Of a stretch of DNA of 38,607 bases, positions 1-8,765 are shown in pieces. The notes below the pieces were generated by a model. It ran no database searches. It was not told the DNA's origin and saw only the letters and a list, made by a program, of their open reading frames with translations. Every line of letters starts with the position of its first letter. Positions within the stretch are counted from its first letter, which is position 1. This DNA comes from Streptomyces poriferorum. GTDB taxonomy: Bacteria > Actinomycetota > Actinomycetes > Streptomycetales > Streptomycetaceae. Where the stretch lies: the NCBI RefSeq assembly GCF_019399235.1, contig NZ_JAELVH010000046.1, positions 1 through 38,607 of the forward strand. The letters are read 5' to 3'. Both the position numbers and the translations under genes were made by a program.

Positions 1-1422
1 TCGGGGGTGGTGCCCGCCGCACCCCTCTCCTCCGCCGTCCCCATGGAGAGCCCCGCGGCCGCCGACGCGCACCGCCGGGAGCTGGCCCGGCTCGCCTGGC
101 CGGAGGCGGCGGGCACCACCCCCGAACAGCGCGAGGCGCTGGAGCTCGCGGTCCGACACCGCCTCGCCCCGCGCGCCGTCGCCGCCGTCCTCGGGCTGGA
201 ACCCGCGACGGCCCGGGAGCTCCTGGCCGCCGCCGCCTGCGAAGTGGAACGGACGAGGGCCGCCCTCGCGGTCGTCGAGAAGGGCAACTGCCCCGCGGTC
301 GGCCGGCTCACCGGCGACCATCGTGTGCTGCTCTCCGCCACCCTGCGCCGTGAGCTCGTACGGCATGTGGACGACTGCCCGAGCTGTCGCCGTGCCGCCG
401 AGCGGGCCGGCGCCCAGGGCCCCTGGCCGGGCGCCGCGGTCACGCCCGTGGCCGCGCTGGCGGTCGTCGAGGCGCCGCGGCCCTCCGCCTACGTGGCGAT
501 GATGTACGCGCAGAAACATCAGAAGAATCGGTCCGCCACTCCCCGGTTCGACCGGGCGGGCTACCCGATGGACCCGAAGGACCACGCCGCGCGCCGGGAC
601 CGGATGCGGTCCAGGGTCATGACGACGACGGTCGTCGCCACGGTCGTCGCCGCCCCCGTGATCGCCCTGTGGTCCGCCTACCGGGGCGCGCCGCTCACCG
701 GCGAGGGGCGCGACGGTTCGGCGGTCACCGCGACCGAGGCGGACGACGACCGCGGGAGCGACGACCCGTACGGCCACTACGAGAACGCGGGCAACGCCCG
801 CCCCGAGCCCGGTCCCGGCTTCACCGACGGCGCCCGCCTCCCGGACGTCTCCGCCGAGGTCATCAGCGTGGGCACGGACCCGGACGGGGACGGCGCGGGG
901 GCCGCGGCGGGCCGCCTCACCGTCGAGGCCCGGTCCTCCGGCGGCACGACGACGATCACGCTCACCGCGTCGAAGGCCGGCCCGGTCGTCTGGTCGGCCG
1001 GCACGGGACAGTCCTGGCTGCGCCTGAGCAGCACCTCGGGGACGCTCGCGGCGGGCGACAGCATCACGGTCCGCGTCCTGGTGGACCACGCGCGCGAACC
1101 GGACGGGTACTGGACGGCACGGATCGCCGTCGCCCCCTCGGGGTCGGTCGTGGCGATACACGGGTACGGCGGGCCGGCGTCGACCACGGCACCGCGGCCG
1201 CCCCTGCCGAGCGGCCCGGTCCGCCCGCACCCGCCCGTTCCGCAGGAGCCGTCGCCGTCCTCACCGGACCCCGATCCGACGCCCACGCCGACACCCGACC
1301 CGACGGGCACCCCGACGCCGACGGACCCGGGCTCACCGAGCCCGTCCCCGGACCCGACGACGGAGTCCCCGTCCCCGTCGGACCCGGGAAAGGGCCCGAG
1401 CACCCCGCCGAGGGCGGACTGA
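1..1422 (+). CDS. Sigma-70-like / zinc-finger / BACON-domain membrane protein (5' end outside window)
   Basis: The reading frame is open from base 1, so the true start and probably a sigma region 2 lie outside. Visible order: a helix-turn-helix stretch resembling sigma region 4 (about 95-260, [12 protein letters not shown]... then EVERTRAAL); a zinc-finger-like HVDDCPSC (H-x3-C-x2-C, bases 364-387) as in anti-sigma ZAS domains; one membrane segment (about 618-672); a BACON-like beta domain (about 905-1170, with W-L-R-L-S-x-x-S-G-T-L); and a Pro/Ser/Thr/Asp tail (1195-1422). The layout suggests a cytoplasmic DNA- or sigma-like part tethered to an extracytoplasmic domain. Whether it acts as a sigma factor is unknown; it may be a degenerate one used as a sensor. 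The last 31 bases and the stop lie in a tandem duplication. Confidence 0.75.
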   Translation, partial: SGVVPAAPLSSAVPMESPAAADAHRRELARLAWPEAAGTTPEQREALELAVRHRLAPRAVAAVLGLEPATARELLAAAACEVERTRAALAVVEKGNCPAVGRLTGDHRVLLSATLRRELVRHVDDCPSCRRAAERAGAQGPWPGAAVTPVAALAVVEAPRPSAYVAMMYAQKHQKNRSATPRFDRAGYPMDPKDHAARRDRMRSRVMTTTVVATVVAAPVIALWSAYRGAPLTGEGRDGSAVTATEADDDRGSDDPYGHYENAGNARPEPGPGFTDGARLPDVSAEVISVGTDPDGDGAGAAAGRLTVEARSSGGTTTITLTASKAGPVVWSAGTGQSWLRLSSTSGTLAAGDSITVRVLVDHAREPDGYWTARIAVAPSGSVVAIHGYGGPASTTAPRPPLPSGPVRPHPPVPQEPSPSSPDPDPTPTPTPDPTGTPTPTDPGSPSPSPDPTTESPSPSDPGKGPSTPPRAD

Positions 1423-1482
1423 CGGGCCCGGGGACGCGGGGGCCCGAGCACCCCGCCGAGGGCGGACTGACGGGCCCGGGGA
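1392..1482. repeat. 43-bp direct repeat, two copies, containing the stop codon of the upstream gene
   Basis: Copies at 1392-1434 and 1440-1482 are identical over 43 bp with a 48-bp period. The unit begins GGGCCCGAGCACCCCGCCGA and includes GGACTGA, where TGA (1420-1422) is the stop of the BACON-domain gene. The second copy therefore repeats the last ten codons and the stop downstream of the gene. It lies between two convergent genes. Confidence 0.9.
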
Positions 1483-1492
1483 GCCCCGGGGG

Positions 1493-2332
1493 CTAAGCCG
1501 GGTCCGCCGGGTGGGGGGCCATCGGCAGCAGCGAGGAGAGCCGCTCCTCGCACAGCTCGACCAGCCGGTCGTACGCCGGCTTGCCCATCAGCTCCGTGAA
1601 CTCCGGCCGGTACGACACGTAGACCGGCTCCCCGGCACCGTGCGCCGACGTCGCCGACGTGCACCACCAGTGCAGGTCGTGCCCGCCCGGTCCCCAGCCC
1701 CGGCGGTCGTACTCACCGATCGTCACCTGGAGGATGCGCGTGTCGTCGGGCCGGTCGATCCAGTCGTACGTACGCCGGACCGGCAGCTGCCAGCACACGT
1801 CCGGCTTGGTCTCCAGGGGCTCCTTGCCCTCCCGCAGCGCCAGGATGTGCAGGGAGCAGCCGGCTCCCGCGGCAAAGCCGGGACGGTTCTGGAAGATGCA
1901 GGACCCCTCCCAGCGCCGCGTCTGGCGCTCCCCGTCGTCATCGGTCTGGACCCAGCCCGACTCCGTGCCCACGTCGTGGAACTGCCACAGGTCCGGGGTG
2001 AGCCGGGCGACGTGACCGGCCACCCGCTTCTCGTCGTCCTCGTCCGAGAAGTGGGCGCCCAGGGTGCAGCACCCGTCGTCCGCGCGGCCGGCCTGGATGC
2101 CCTGGCAGCCGCTGCCGAAGATGCAGGTCCACCTGGACGTGAGCCAGGTCAGGTCACAGCGGAAGACCTGCTCGTCGTCGGCGGGGTCCGGGAACTCCAC
2201 CCACGCCCGCGCGAAGTCGATTCCCGTCTCGTCGGACCCCTGGGGTCCGTCTGTCTGCGGCTGCTGCATCTCCTGCTTCGTCTTCTGCTTCTTCGTGAGT
2301 TTGCCCGGCTTCGCCTTTTTCGTCTTTGGCAC
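1493..2332 (-). CDS. Cysteine-rich conserved hypothetical protein, possible metal binder
   Basis: A 279-residue protein. The GTG start at 2332 is chosen because it gives a Lys-rich N-terminus ([11 protein letters not shown]) followed directly by the conserved-looking body; the upstream frame overlaps the divergent phosphatase promoter. After the basic tail (residues 1-25) the body has about ten cysteines in recognisable groups: FRCDL, CIFGSGC, DGCCTLG, SCIFQ, AGCSLH, DVCWQL and WWCTS. The nearby acidic SDEDDE and the spaced His residues fit zinc or iron binding. I do not recognise a named family with certainty; CxxxxxxC and CC groups recall small iron/zinc-chelating Cys-cluster proteins. No signal peptide or membrane segment is visible, so it is probably cytoplasmic. 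It is transcribed alone, divergent from the Ppx gene and convergent with the BACON gene. Confidence 0.75.
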   Translation of the reverse strand: MPKTKKAKPGKLTKKQKTKQEMQQPQTDGPQGSDETGIDFARAWVEFPDPADDEQVFRCDLTWLTSRWTCIFGSGCQGIQAGRADDGCCTLGAHFSDEDDEKRVAGHVARLTPDLWQFHDVGTESGWVQTDDDGERQTRRWEGSCIFQNRPGFAAGAGCSLHILALREGKEPLETKPDVCWQLPVRRTYDWIDRPDDTRILQVTIGEYDRRGWGPGGHDLHWWCTSATSAHGAGEPVYVSYRPEFTELMGKPAYDRLVELCEERLSSLLPMAPHPADPA

Positions 2333-2403
2333 GCGCCCAGAGTAAGACCGCGGGGCGCATGGGCGGAGACAGTGCGCCGGTCCACCCCCGCCCGAAGCCG
2401 CAG

Positions 2404-2409
2404 TAGCGT
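2404..2409 (+). promoter_or_regulatory. -10-like TAGCGT for a leaderless transcript
   Basis: TAGCGT matches the TAnnnT -10 consensus and ends seven bases before the ATG at 2417, so transcription would begin at or next to the start codon. No good Shine-Dalgarno sequence precedes that ATG. Confidence 0.45.
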
Positions 2410-2416
2410 TCTGCAT

Positions 2417-3367
2417 ATGAGACTCGGAGTCCTCGACGTGGGGTCGAACACGGTTCATCTGCTGGTGGTCGACGCGCACCCCGGCGCCCGCCCGCTGCCC
2501 GCGCACTCGCACAAGGCGGAGCTGCGCCTGGCCGAGCTCCTCGAGGCGGACGGGGCGATCGGCCCGCTCGGCGTGGACCGGCTGGTGACGACGATCGCCG
2601 GTGCGCTCCAGGCCGCCGAGGACAAGGGCTGCGAGGACGTGCTGGCGTTCGCCACCTCCGCGGTGCGGGAGGCGAGCAACGCCGACAAGGTGCTCGCCCG
2701 GGTGCGCGACGAGACGGGTGTCGACCTCGCCGTCCTCAGCGGCACGGAGGAGGCCCGCCTCACCTTCCTCGCCGCGCGGCGCTGGTTCGGCTGGTCGGCG
2801 GGCAAGCTGCTGGTCCTGGACATCGGCGGCGGCTCGCTGGAGATCGCGTACGGCATCGACGAGGAGCCCGACGCGGCCGTGTCGCTGCCGCTGGGCGCCG
2901 GACGTCTCACGGCCGGCTGGCTGGCCGGCGATCCGCCGGACCCGGCGGAGGTGAAGGAACTGCGCCGCCACGTGCGGGCGCGGATCGCTCGCAGTGTCGG
3001 CGAGTTCACCCGCTTCGGCCGCCCCGACCATGTCGTGGCCACGTCCAAGACCTTCAAGCAGCTCGCGAGGATCGCGGGCGCCGCGCGTTCCACCGAAGGG
3101 CTGTACGTGCAGCGCACCCTCAGCCGCAAGGCCCTGGAGGAGTGGGTGCCGAAGCTGGCCGCGATGACGGTGGAGGAGCGCGGGAACCTGCCCGGCGTCT
3201 CCGAGGGACGGTCCGCCCAGCTGCTGGCGGGCGCGCTGGTCGCGGAGGGCGCCATGGACCTCCTGGGCGTCGAGGACCTGGAGATCTGCCCCTGGGCGCT
3301 GCGCGAAGGAGTGATCCTGCGCCGCCTGGACCACCTGACGTCGAGCGAGGACGTGGCCCTCAACTGA
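2417..3367 (+). CDS. Ppx/GppA family phosphatase (exopolyphosphatase)
   Basis: A 316-residue protein, the usual length of short actinobacterial Ppx enzymes, which lack the C-terminal HD-like domains of the about 500-residue E. coli proteins. Both phosphate-binding loops of the ASKHA fold are present: [15 protein letters not shown] at the N-terminus and [14 protein letters not shown] near residue 135; [11 protein letters not shown] near residue 78 is also typical. The family hydrolyses polyphosphate from the end and/or the pentaphosphate of pppGpp, linking it to stringent response and phosphate storage; sequence alone does not separate the two. The ATG at 2417 places the first loop at residue 4 and follows a -10-like box at leaderless spacing. 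The next gene begins 92 bases downstream on the same strand, probably from its own promoter. Confidence 0.9.
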   Translation: MRLGVLDVGSNTVHLLVVDAHPGARPLPAHSHKAELRLAELLEADGAIGPLGVDRLVTTIAGALQAAEDKGCEDVLAFATSAVREASNADKVLARVRDETGVDLAVLSGTEEARLTFLAARRWFGWSAGKLLVLDIGGGSLEIAYGIDEEPDAAVSLPLGAGRLTAGWLAGDPPDPAEVKELRRHVRARIARSVGEFTRFGRPDHVVATSKTFKQLARIAGAARSTEGLYVQRTLSRKALEEWVPKLAAMTVEERGNLPGVSEGRSAQLLAGALVAEGAMDLLGVEDLEICPWALREGVILRRLDHLTSSEDVALN

Positions 3368-3447
3368 AGGGGCCGCCCCCGGGCGTGTCACCTCATGGCC
3401 CTTCTCACTTTCGGCCGGACGCCCTCGGCGCCGCGCACCGCTGCCCG

Positions 3448-3453
3448 TACGCT
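3448..3453 (+). promoter_or_regulatory. -10-like TACGCT for a leaderless transcript
   Basis: TACGCT fits TAnnnT and ends six bases before the GTG start at 3460. There is no Shine-Dalgarno sequence between the two, so a leaderless message is the simplest reading. Confidence 0.45.
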
Positions 3454-3459
3454 GTCTGC

Positions 3460-4284
3460 GTGGCAGAACCAGTGGTGCGCATCCCGGATGCGAAGGTCGC
3501 CCTGTCGACGGCCTCGGTCTATCCGGAGTCGACGGCGACGGCCTTCGAGATCGCCGCGCGCCTGGGATACGACGGCGTCGAGGTCATGGTCTGGACCGAC
3601 CCCGTCAGCCAGGACATCGAGGCCCTGCGCCGGCTCTCGGACTACCACCAGGTGCCGATCCTGGCCGTTCACGCCCCCTGCCTGCTGATCACACAGCGGG
3701 TCTGGTCCACCGATCCCTGGGTCAAGCTCCAGCGGGCGCGCGCCGCGGCGGAGAAGCTCGGTGCGTCGACGGTCGTCGTCCACCCCCCGTTCCGCTGGCA
3801 ACGCAATTACGCCCGTGACTTCGTCACGGGGATCTGGCGGATGGCGGACGAGACCGACGTCCGGTTCGCCGTCGAGAACATGTACCCGTGGCGCTACCGG
3901 GACCGCGAGATGCTCGCGTACGCCCCCGACTGGGACGTCACCAACGACGACTACCGCCACTTCACGGTCGACCTGTCGCACACCTCGACGGCGCGTACGG
4001 ACGGCATGGCCATGGTCGACCGGATGGGCGACCGGCTGGCCCACGTCCACCTGACCGACGGCAAGGGCTCGGGCAAGGACGAGCACCTGGTGCCGGGCCG
4101 GGGAGACCAGCCCTGTGCCGAACTGCTGGAGCGGCTGGCCCGTACCGGCTTCGACGGCCATGTCGTCATCGAGGTCAACACGCGCCGCGCGATGTCCACC
4201 GCAGAACGCGAGGCCGACCTCGCCGAGGCGCTCGCCTTCACCCGGCTGCACCTCGCCTCCTCCGCGCAGGTGCCGCGCCCGTGA
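3460..4284 (+). CDS. Sugar phosphate isomerase/epimerase-like TIM-barrel protein
   Basis: A 274-residue protein of the AP-endonuclease-2 / xylose-isomerase-like TIM-barrel superfamily. Signature blocks run in order: [11 protein letters not shown] near residue 30, VHAPCLL near 66, [11 protein letters not shown] near 102, FAVENMYPW near 132, FTVDLSHTS near 168, HVHLTDG near 196, [10 protein letters not shown] near 212 and HVVIEVN near 235. The Glu, Asp, His and Glu residues in these blocks are the expected metal ligands. The substrate cannot be read from sequence; members isomerise or epimerise sugars or cyclitols. The GTG start is favoured by the -10-like box six bases upstream. The stop overlaps the GTG of the following TetR gene (GTGA at 4281-4284), so the two are probably co-translated. 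Confidence 0.85.
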   Translation: MAEPVVRIPDAKVALSTASVYPESTATAFEIAARLGYDGVEVMVWTDPVSQDIEALRRLSDYHQVPILAVHAPCLLITQRVWSTDPWVKLQRARAAAEKLGASTVVVHPPFRWQRNYARDFVTGIWRMADETDVRFAVENMYPWRYRDREMLAYAPDWDVTNDDYRHFTVDLSHTSTARTDGMAMVDRMGDRLAHVHLTDGKGSGKDEHLVPGRGDQPCAELLERLARTGFDGHVVIEVNTRRAMSTAEREADLAEALAFTRLHLASSAQVPRP

Positions 4285-5000
4285 CCCCGGGCGCCGAAGC
4301 CCCGGGCCCCAGGCGCCGCGGCCGTCCCGCCCGCACCACGGCGACGGAGGGTCCCGACGCGCGTACCCGGATCCTGGAGTCCGCCCGCACGGAGTTCGCC
4401 GAACGCGGCTACGACAAGACGTCGGTCCGCGGGATCGCGAAGGCGGCGGGCGTGGACGCCGCCCTGGTCCATCACTACTTCGGTACGAAGGACGAGGTCT
4501 TCGCCGCCGCGATCGAGCTCTCCTTCGAGCCCGCCCTGGTGGTCCCGGCGATCCTGGGCAGCGACAAGGACGGCCTGGGGGAGCGGCTGGCCCGCTTCTT
4601 CATCGCGGTCTGGGAGAACCCGGCGTCCAGGACCCCGCTGCTGGCGGTCCTGCGGTCGGCCCTGACCAACGAGGCGGCGGCGAACGTCCTGCGCGGCTTC
4701 GTCCTGAGCCGCCTGCTCGGACGGATCGCGGAACAGCTCGACGTACCCGACCCCACCTTCCGCGCCGAACTGGCGGCCTCGCACATGGTGGGCATCGCGA
4801 TGCTGCGGTACGTGCTCAGGGCGGAGCCCCTGGCATCGGCGGACCCGGAAAAGATCATCGCGATGGTGGCCCCCACCCTGCAGCACTACCTGACGGACAA
4901 CTCAAGCCCCAGCCCCTCCACCGATCCGGACGGCCCGGGCCATTCAAGCCCCTCCACCGATCCGGACGGCCCGGGCCATCCAAGCCCCTCCGGCGATTGA
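4281..5000 (+). CDS. TetR family transcriptional regulator with repeat-derived C-terminal tail
   Basis: A 239-residue TetR-type repressor. The N-terminus is basic and Pro-rich ([12 protein letters not shown]); the helix-turn-helix domain lies at residues 27-75, with [19 protein letters not shown] followed by [15 protein letters not shown], the usual recognition helix and HYF-x-x-K signature. The rest is the helical ligand and dimer domain, ending near TLQHYLTDN at about residue 208. The last about 30 residues (two [16 protein letters not shown] units, then PSPSGD) come from a 36-bp tandem repeat and are unlikely to be structured. The start is fixed by the GTGA overlap with the isomerase-like gene, which is the most likely co-regulated partner. 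Ligand and targets are unknown. Confidence 0.9.
   Translation: MTPGAEAPGPRRRGRPARTTATEGPDARTRILESARTEFAERGYDKTSVRGIAKAAGVDAALVHHYFGTKDEVFAAAIELSFEPALVVPAILGSDKDGLGERLARFFIAVWENPASRTPLLAVLRSALTNEAAANVLRGFVLSRLLGRIAEQLDVPDPTFRAELAASHMVGIAMLRYVLRAEPLASADPEKIIAMVAPTLQHYLTDNSSPSPSTDPDGPGHSSPSTDPDGPGHPSPSGD
4911..4996. repeat. 36-bp tandem repeat (about 2.4 copies) inside the TetR gene 3' end
   Basis: Units begin AGCCCCTCCACCGATCCGGA at 4911 and 4947, and a diverged unit begins AGCCCCTCCGGCGATTGAGG at 4983. The period is 36 bp, so the repeat stays in frame and encodes 12-residue units. The third unit resembles a sequence I know as common in Streptomyces intergenic regions, and it supplies the TGA stop at 4998-5000. 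Confidence 0.85.
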
Positions 5001-5011
5001 GGAGCGGGGCC

Positions 5012-5026
5012 CGGGGCGGAGCCCCG
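5012..5026. terminator. GC-rich hairpin between convergent tetR and glnE
   Basis: CGGGGC (5012-5017), loop GGA, GCCCCG (5021-5026). It directly follows the repeat element and sits between convergent genes, so it could stop transcription from both sides. No T-run follows, as is usual in Streptomyces. Confidence 0.5.
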
Positions 5027-5073
5027 AAGCCCCCGCGCACCCGCACCGCGGCCCCGGAACGGGCTCCGCCCCC

Positions 5074-8064
5074 TCACCCCCCGTAGAACCGCTCATCCAC
5101 CACCGCCCGCGCCCTGCGCGTAGTGCGCCGGTAGTCGTCCAGCATGTCCCCGACATGCCCGGGCTCGTACCCCAGATACCGCCCCACCGCGGTCAGCTCC
5201 CGCGGCCCGGACGGGAACGTGTCCGAGGGCCTCCCCCGCACCAGCATCACCGCGTTGCGGACCCGGGTCGCCAGGACCCACGCCTCGTCCAGCGTCTGCG
5301 CGTCCTCGCCGGAGATCAGCTCCGCCGCGCACGCCGCGGCCAGCGCCTCCCTCGTCCGGGTGGTCCGCAGCCCGGGCTCGGCCCAGCCGTGCTGCATCTG
5401 CATCAGCTGGACCGTCCACTCCACGTCGCTCAGCCCACCCCGGCCCAGCTTCGTGTGGAGGGTCGCGTCCGCACCACGCGGCATCCGCTCGGACTCCATC
5501 CGGGCCTTCAGCCGCCGGATCTCCCGGACCGCGTCCTCCCCGAGCCCCTCCACGGGGTACCTCAGCGGGTCGATGAGCTCGATGAAGTCGCGGCCCAGGT
5601 CGATGTCGCCCGCCATCGGCTGGGCGCGCAGCAGCGCCTGGCTCTCCCAGACCAGCGACCAGCGCCGGTAGTACGCCTCGTACGACTTCAGGGTCCGTAC
5701 CAGCGGCCCGCTCTTGCCCTCGGGGCGCAGATCCGCGTCGATGAGCAGCGGCGGGTCGGCGGTGGGCAGCTGGAGCAGCCGGCGCATCTCGGCGACCACC
5801 CGGTTCGCGGCCCGGCTCGCCTCCTGCTCGTCGACGCCCTCGCGGGGCGCGTGGACGAACAGGACGTCCGCGTCGGAGCCGTACGAGAGCTCGTGGCCGC
5901 CGAAGCGGCCCATGCCGATCACCGCGAACCGGGTGGGCAGGGTGTCGCCCCACTCCGCGCGGACGGCGGCGCGCAGCGCCCCGGCGATCGTGACGGCGTT
6001 CAGATCGGTGACGGCGCTGCCGACCCGGTCCACGAGGGCCCCGGGGTCGGGCTCGGCGGGGCTCTCCTCGGTGCCGTAGGAGCCGATGAGGTCCGCGGCC
6101 GTCGTACGGAACAGCTCGCGCCGCCGCACCCCGCGCACGACCGCCACCGCCGACTCCGCGTCCTCCGAGCGCCCCACCGCGGCCAGCACCTCCTGTTCCA
6201 GGTGCTCCCTGCTGCGGGGCTTCAGCCCCTGCGGGTCGCCGAGGAGCGCCACGGCCTCGGGGGCGCGCAGCAGCAGGTCGGGGGCGAGGCGGCCGGCGGA
6301 CAGGACCCGGGCGAGGTTCTCGGCCGCCGCGCCCTCGTCCCGCAGGAGGCGCAGGTACCACGGGGTCTTGCCGAGCGCGTCGGACACCTTGCGGAAGCCG
6401 AGGAGTCCGGCGTCCGGATCGGCGGAGTCGGCGAACCAGCCGAGCAGCACCGGCAGCAGCGTGCGCTGGATGGCGGCCTTGCGCGACACCCCGGAGGACA
6501 GCGCCTCCAGGTGCCGCAGGGCGTCCGTCGGGTCCTCGTAGCCGAGAGCGACGAGGCGGTGGGCGGCGGCCTTCGCGCTGAGCCGGGACTCGCCGGGGGC
6601 GAGCTGGGCGACGGCGTCGAGCAGCGGCCGGTAGAACAGCTTCTCGTGCAGCCGTCGCACCACGGAGGCGTGCCGCCTCCAGGCCTGGTTCAGCTCGGCG
6701 ATGGGATCGGTGCGCATGCCGAGGGAGCGCCCGAGCCGCCGCAGGTCCGGCTCGTCGACCGGGACGAGATGGGTGCGTCGCAGCCGGTAGAGCTGGATGC
6801 GGTGCTCCATCGTGCGCAGGAACCGGTAGGCGTCGTCCAGCTGGGCGGCGTCCACCCGCCCCACGTATCCGCCCCGGGCGAGCGCGCCCAGGGCCTCCAG
6901 CGTGGATCCGCTGCGCAGGCTGGGGTCGTTGCGGCCGTGGACGAGCTGGAGCAGCTGGACGGCGAACTCGACGTCCCGCAGTCCGCCGGGACCGAGCTTG
7001 ATCTCGCGGTCGACCCGGTCGGCGGGGATGGTGTCGATGACCCGTCGGCGCATCTTCTGCACGTCGGGGACGAAGTTCTCCCGGTCCGCGGCCTGCCAGA
7101 CGAGCGGCGAGACGGCCTCGACGTACTCGGTGCCCAGCTCGGGGTCACCGGCCACCGGGCGGGCCTTGAGGAGCGCCTGGAACTCCCACGTCTTGGCCCA
7201 GCGCTGGTAGTAGGCGAGGTGCGAGCTGAGCGTGCGCACCAGGGGCCCGTTGCGGCCTTCGGGCCGGAGGTTGGCGTCGACGGGCCAGATGGTGCCCTCG
7301 GCGGTCTGGTCGGAGCAGATCCGCATCATGTGCGCGGCCAGCCGGGTGGCGGCCTGCATCGCCGCGCTCTCCTCGGCGCCGTCGGCGGGCTCCGCCACGA
7401 AGATGACGTCGACGTCGGAGACGTAGTTCAGCTCGTGGCCGCCGCACTTGCCCATCGCGATGACGGCGATCCTGCACTGCGCGGCGTCGGCGGGCGTGGC
7501 CGTACGGGCGATGGCGAGCGCGGCCCGGAGCGTCGCGGTGGCCAGGTCGGCCAGCTCGGCGGCGGCCTCGGCGACATCCGTCGTACCGCACACATCGCGT
7601 GCCGCTATCGACAGCAGGCACCGGCGGTAGGCGACGCGCAGCGAGTCCGGGTCGACGGCCCCGGCCAGCTCGCCTTCGAACTCGGGGACCCCGGGGTGCA
7701 GATCGGTCGCCTCGTACGTGACGAGGGCCTGCCAGTCGCGCGGGTGCCGTGCCAGGTGGTCACCGAGCGCCTCGGACGCCCCGAGCACCCCGAGGAGCCG
7801 GTCCCGCAGGGGCTTGGCGGTGACGAGGGTGTCCAGCAGGATCTGCCGCTCGTCGGCCTCCTCGGCCTCGACGAGCCGGACGACCCCGCGCAGCGCCAGA
7901 TCCGGGTCGGCGGTGGCCCCGAGGGCGTCGAGGAGGACCGGGTCGGAGCGTACGGAGGAGAATTCCGGCAGGTCCAGCAGCTGCTCGGCGGCGGACGGAT
8001 CGGTGAAACCGTGCCGCAGCAGTCGGGTGAACGTACTGCTCCTGCGCCCCGGCAACGTCGTCAT
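5074..8064 (-). CDS. glnE: Bifunctional glutamine synthetase adenylyltransferase / deadenylylase GlnE
   Basis: A 996-residue enzyme that transfers AMP to, and removes it from, the regulatory tyrosine of type I glutamine synthetase, setting its activity to nitrogen supply. Two nucleotidyltransferase domains are visible, each with the family motif: GKCGGHELNYVSDVDVIF near residue 205 (N-terminal, deadenylylating half) and GRFGGHELSYGSDADVLF near residue 718 (C-terminal, adenylylating half). Both D-x-D metal pairs are intact. Each half also has the downstream DANLRPEG/DADLRPEGKSGPLVRT and LGPGGLRDVEF/LGRGGLSDVEW blocks. The ATG at 8064 has an AGGAG Shine-Dalgarno about 8 bases upstream; an in-frame ATG ten codons earlier lacks one. 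It is monocistronic here. The glutamine-synthetase-like gene at 17697-19058 lacks the target tyrosine, so the substrate is presumably a GlnA elsewhere. Confidence 0.97.
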   Translation of the reverse strand: MTTLPGRRSSTFTRLLRHGFTDPSAAEQLLDLPEFSSVRSDPVLLDALGATADPDLALRGVVRLVEAEEADERQILLDTLVTAKPLRDRLLGVLGASEALGDHLARHPRDWQALVTYEATDLHPGVPEFEGELAGAVDPDSLRVAYRRCLLSIAARDVCGTTDVAEAAAELADLATATLRAALAIARTATPADAAQCRIAVIAMGKCGGHELNYVSDVDVIFVAEPADGAEESAAMQAATRLAAHMMRICSDQTAEGTIWPVDANLRPEGRNGPLVRTLSSHLAYYQRWAKTWEFQALLKARPVAGDPELGTEYVEAVSPLVWQAADRENFVPDVQKMRRRVIDTIPADRVDREIKLGPGGLRDVEFAVQLLQLVHGRNDPSLRSGSTLEALGALARGGYVGRVDAAQLDDAYRFLRTMEHRIQLYRLRRTHLVPVDEPDLRRLGRSLGMRTDPIAELNQAWRRHASVVRRLHEKLFYRPLLDAVAQLAPGESRLSAKAAAHRLVALGYEDPTDALRHLEALSSGVSRKAAIQRTLLPVLLGWFADSADPDAGLLGFRKVSDALGKTPWYLRLLRDEGAAAENLARVLSAGRLAPDLLLRAPEAVALLGDPQGLKPRSREHLEQEVLAAVGRSEDAESAVAVVRGVRRRELFRTTAADLIGSYGTEESPAEPDPGALVDRVGSAVTDLNAVTIAGALRAAVRAEWGDTLPTRFAVIGMGRFGGHELSYGSDADVLFVHAPREGVDEQEASRAANRVVAEMRRLLQLPTADPPLLIDADLRPEGKSGPLVRTLKSYEAYYRRWSLVWESQALLRAQPMAGDIDLGRDFIELIDPLRYPVEGLGEDAVREIRRLKARMESERMPRGADATLHTKLGRGGLSDVEWTVQLMQMQHGWAEPGLRTTRTREALAAACAAELISGEDAQTLDEAWVLATRVRNAVMLVRGRPSDTFPSGPRELTAVGRYLGYEPGHVGDMLDDYRRTTRRARAVVDERFYGG

Positions 8065-8200
8065 CCGCGCTCTCCTGCTCGCCGCCCGATTCACCTTCCA
8101 GCTCTACGAGCCTAGTCCCGCACCGATGAATGTGGAGCGGGTGCGCAGTCCGTACTCAGAGATCAGGATCGCTTTCAGGACCCGACCAGGAGGACCGACC

Positions 8201-8716
8201 ATGTCCGCATCCGAACCCGTCGCCGAGCTGGACCCCCGTTACAGCAGCCCCGGCGCGGTGCCCGGCCCCTGGGCCGGCGCCCGGCGGCTGCTGTCCGAGG
8301 CCGAGCTGTACTGGCTGAGCACGGTCCGCCCCGACGGCCGCCCGCACGTCACTCCGCTGATCGGTCTCTGGTGGGAGGGCGCGCTGCATTTCTGTACGGG
8401 CGCCGAGGAACGCAAGGCCCGCAACCTGGCGGCCAACGACGAGGTCGTCCTGACGACCGGGAGCAATTCCTGGTCGGATGGGCTCGACGTGGTGGTCGAG
8501 GGCCGGGCGGAGCGGGTGACCGACGACGGCAGGCTGGGCCGGCTGGCGGAGGCGTGGGAGGCGAAGTACGGCACGGACTGGCACTTCGACGTGGCGGACG
8601 GCGCGTTCGCCGGCGCGCAGGGCAACCGGGCCGAGGTCTTCGCGGTGTCCCCGCGGACGGTGTTCGGCTTCGGCAAGGGAGACCCGTTCACGCAGACCCG
8701 GTGGCGCTTCGTCTGA
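8201..8716 (+). CDS. Pyridoxamine 5'-phosphate oxidase family protein (FMN/F420 split barrel)
   Basis: A 171-residue split-barrel flavoprotein. The signature strand block AELYWLSTVRPDGRPHVTPL (residues 29-48) continues into LWWEGALHFCTG and ERKARNLAANDEVVLTTG, which in this family bind the FMN or F420 phosphate. Length and layout match small actinobacterial flavin/F420-dependent reductases rather than true PdxH, which is longer and has different C-terminal residues. It probably reduces or oxidises a small molecule in the cytoplasm; the substrate is unknown. The ATG at 8201 has a strong AGGAGG about 7 bases upstream. It is divergent from glnE with 136 bases between the starts, and a strong hairpin follows the stop, so it is likely a single-gene unit. 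Confidence 0.85.
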   Translation: MSASEPVAELDPRYSSPGAVPGPWAGARRLLSEAELYWLSTVRPDGRPHVTPLIGLWWEGALHFCTGAEERKARNLAANDEVVLTTGSNSWSDGLDVVVEGRAERVTDDGRLGRLAEAWEAKYGTDWHFDVADGAFAGAQGNRAEVFAVSPRTVFGFGKGDPFTQTRWRFV

Positions 8717-8724
8717 GGGGGCGA

Positions 8725-8757
8725 CCCGAACGGGCCCGGTGTACGGGCCCGTTCGGG
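8725..8757. terminator. Perfect 14-bp stem hairpin between convergent genes
   Basis: CCCGAACGGGCCCG (8725-8738), loop GTGTA, CGGGCCCGTTCGGG (8744-8757). It begins nine bases after the split-barrel gene stop and ends nine bases before the methyltransferase stop on the other strand, so it probably serves as a two-way terminator. Confidence 0.85.
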
Positions 8758-8765
8758 GTGCCGGC

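Noticed and set aside
2333..3391. Upstream extension of the cysteine-rich gene to 3391 (632 residues in all)
   Set aside because: The extension lies antisense to the Ppx gene and reads as low-complexity shadow; the GTG at 2332 starts the plausible protein.
5155..8115. Long open frame on the + strand opposite glnE (about 986 codons)
   Set aside because: It mirrors glnE codons, has no recognisable domain and the low-complexity Arg/Gly/Gln-rich composition of antisense frames in GC-rich DNA.
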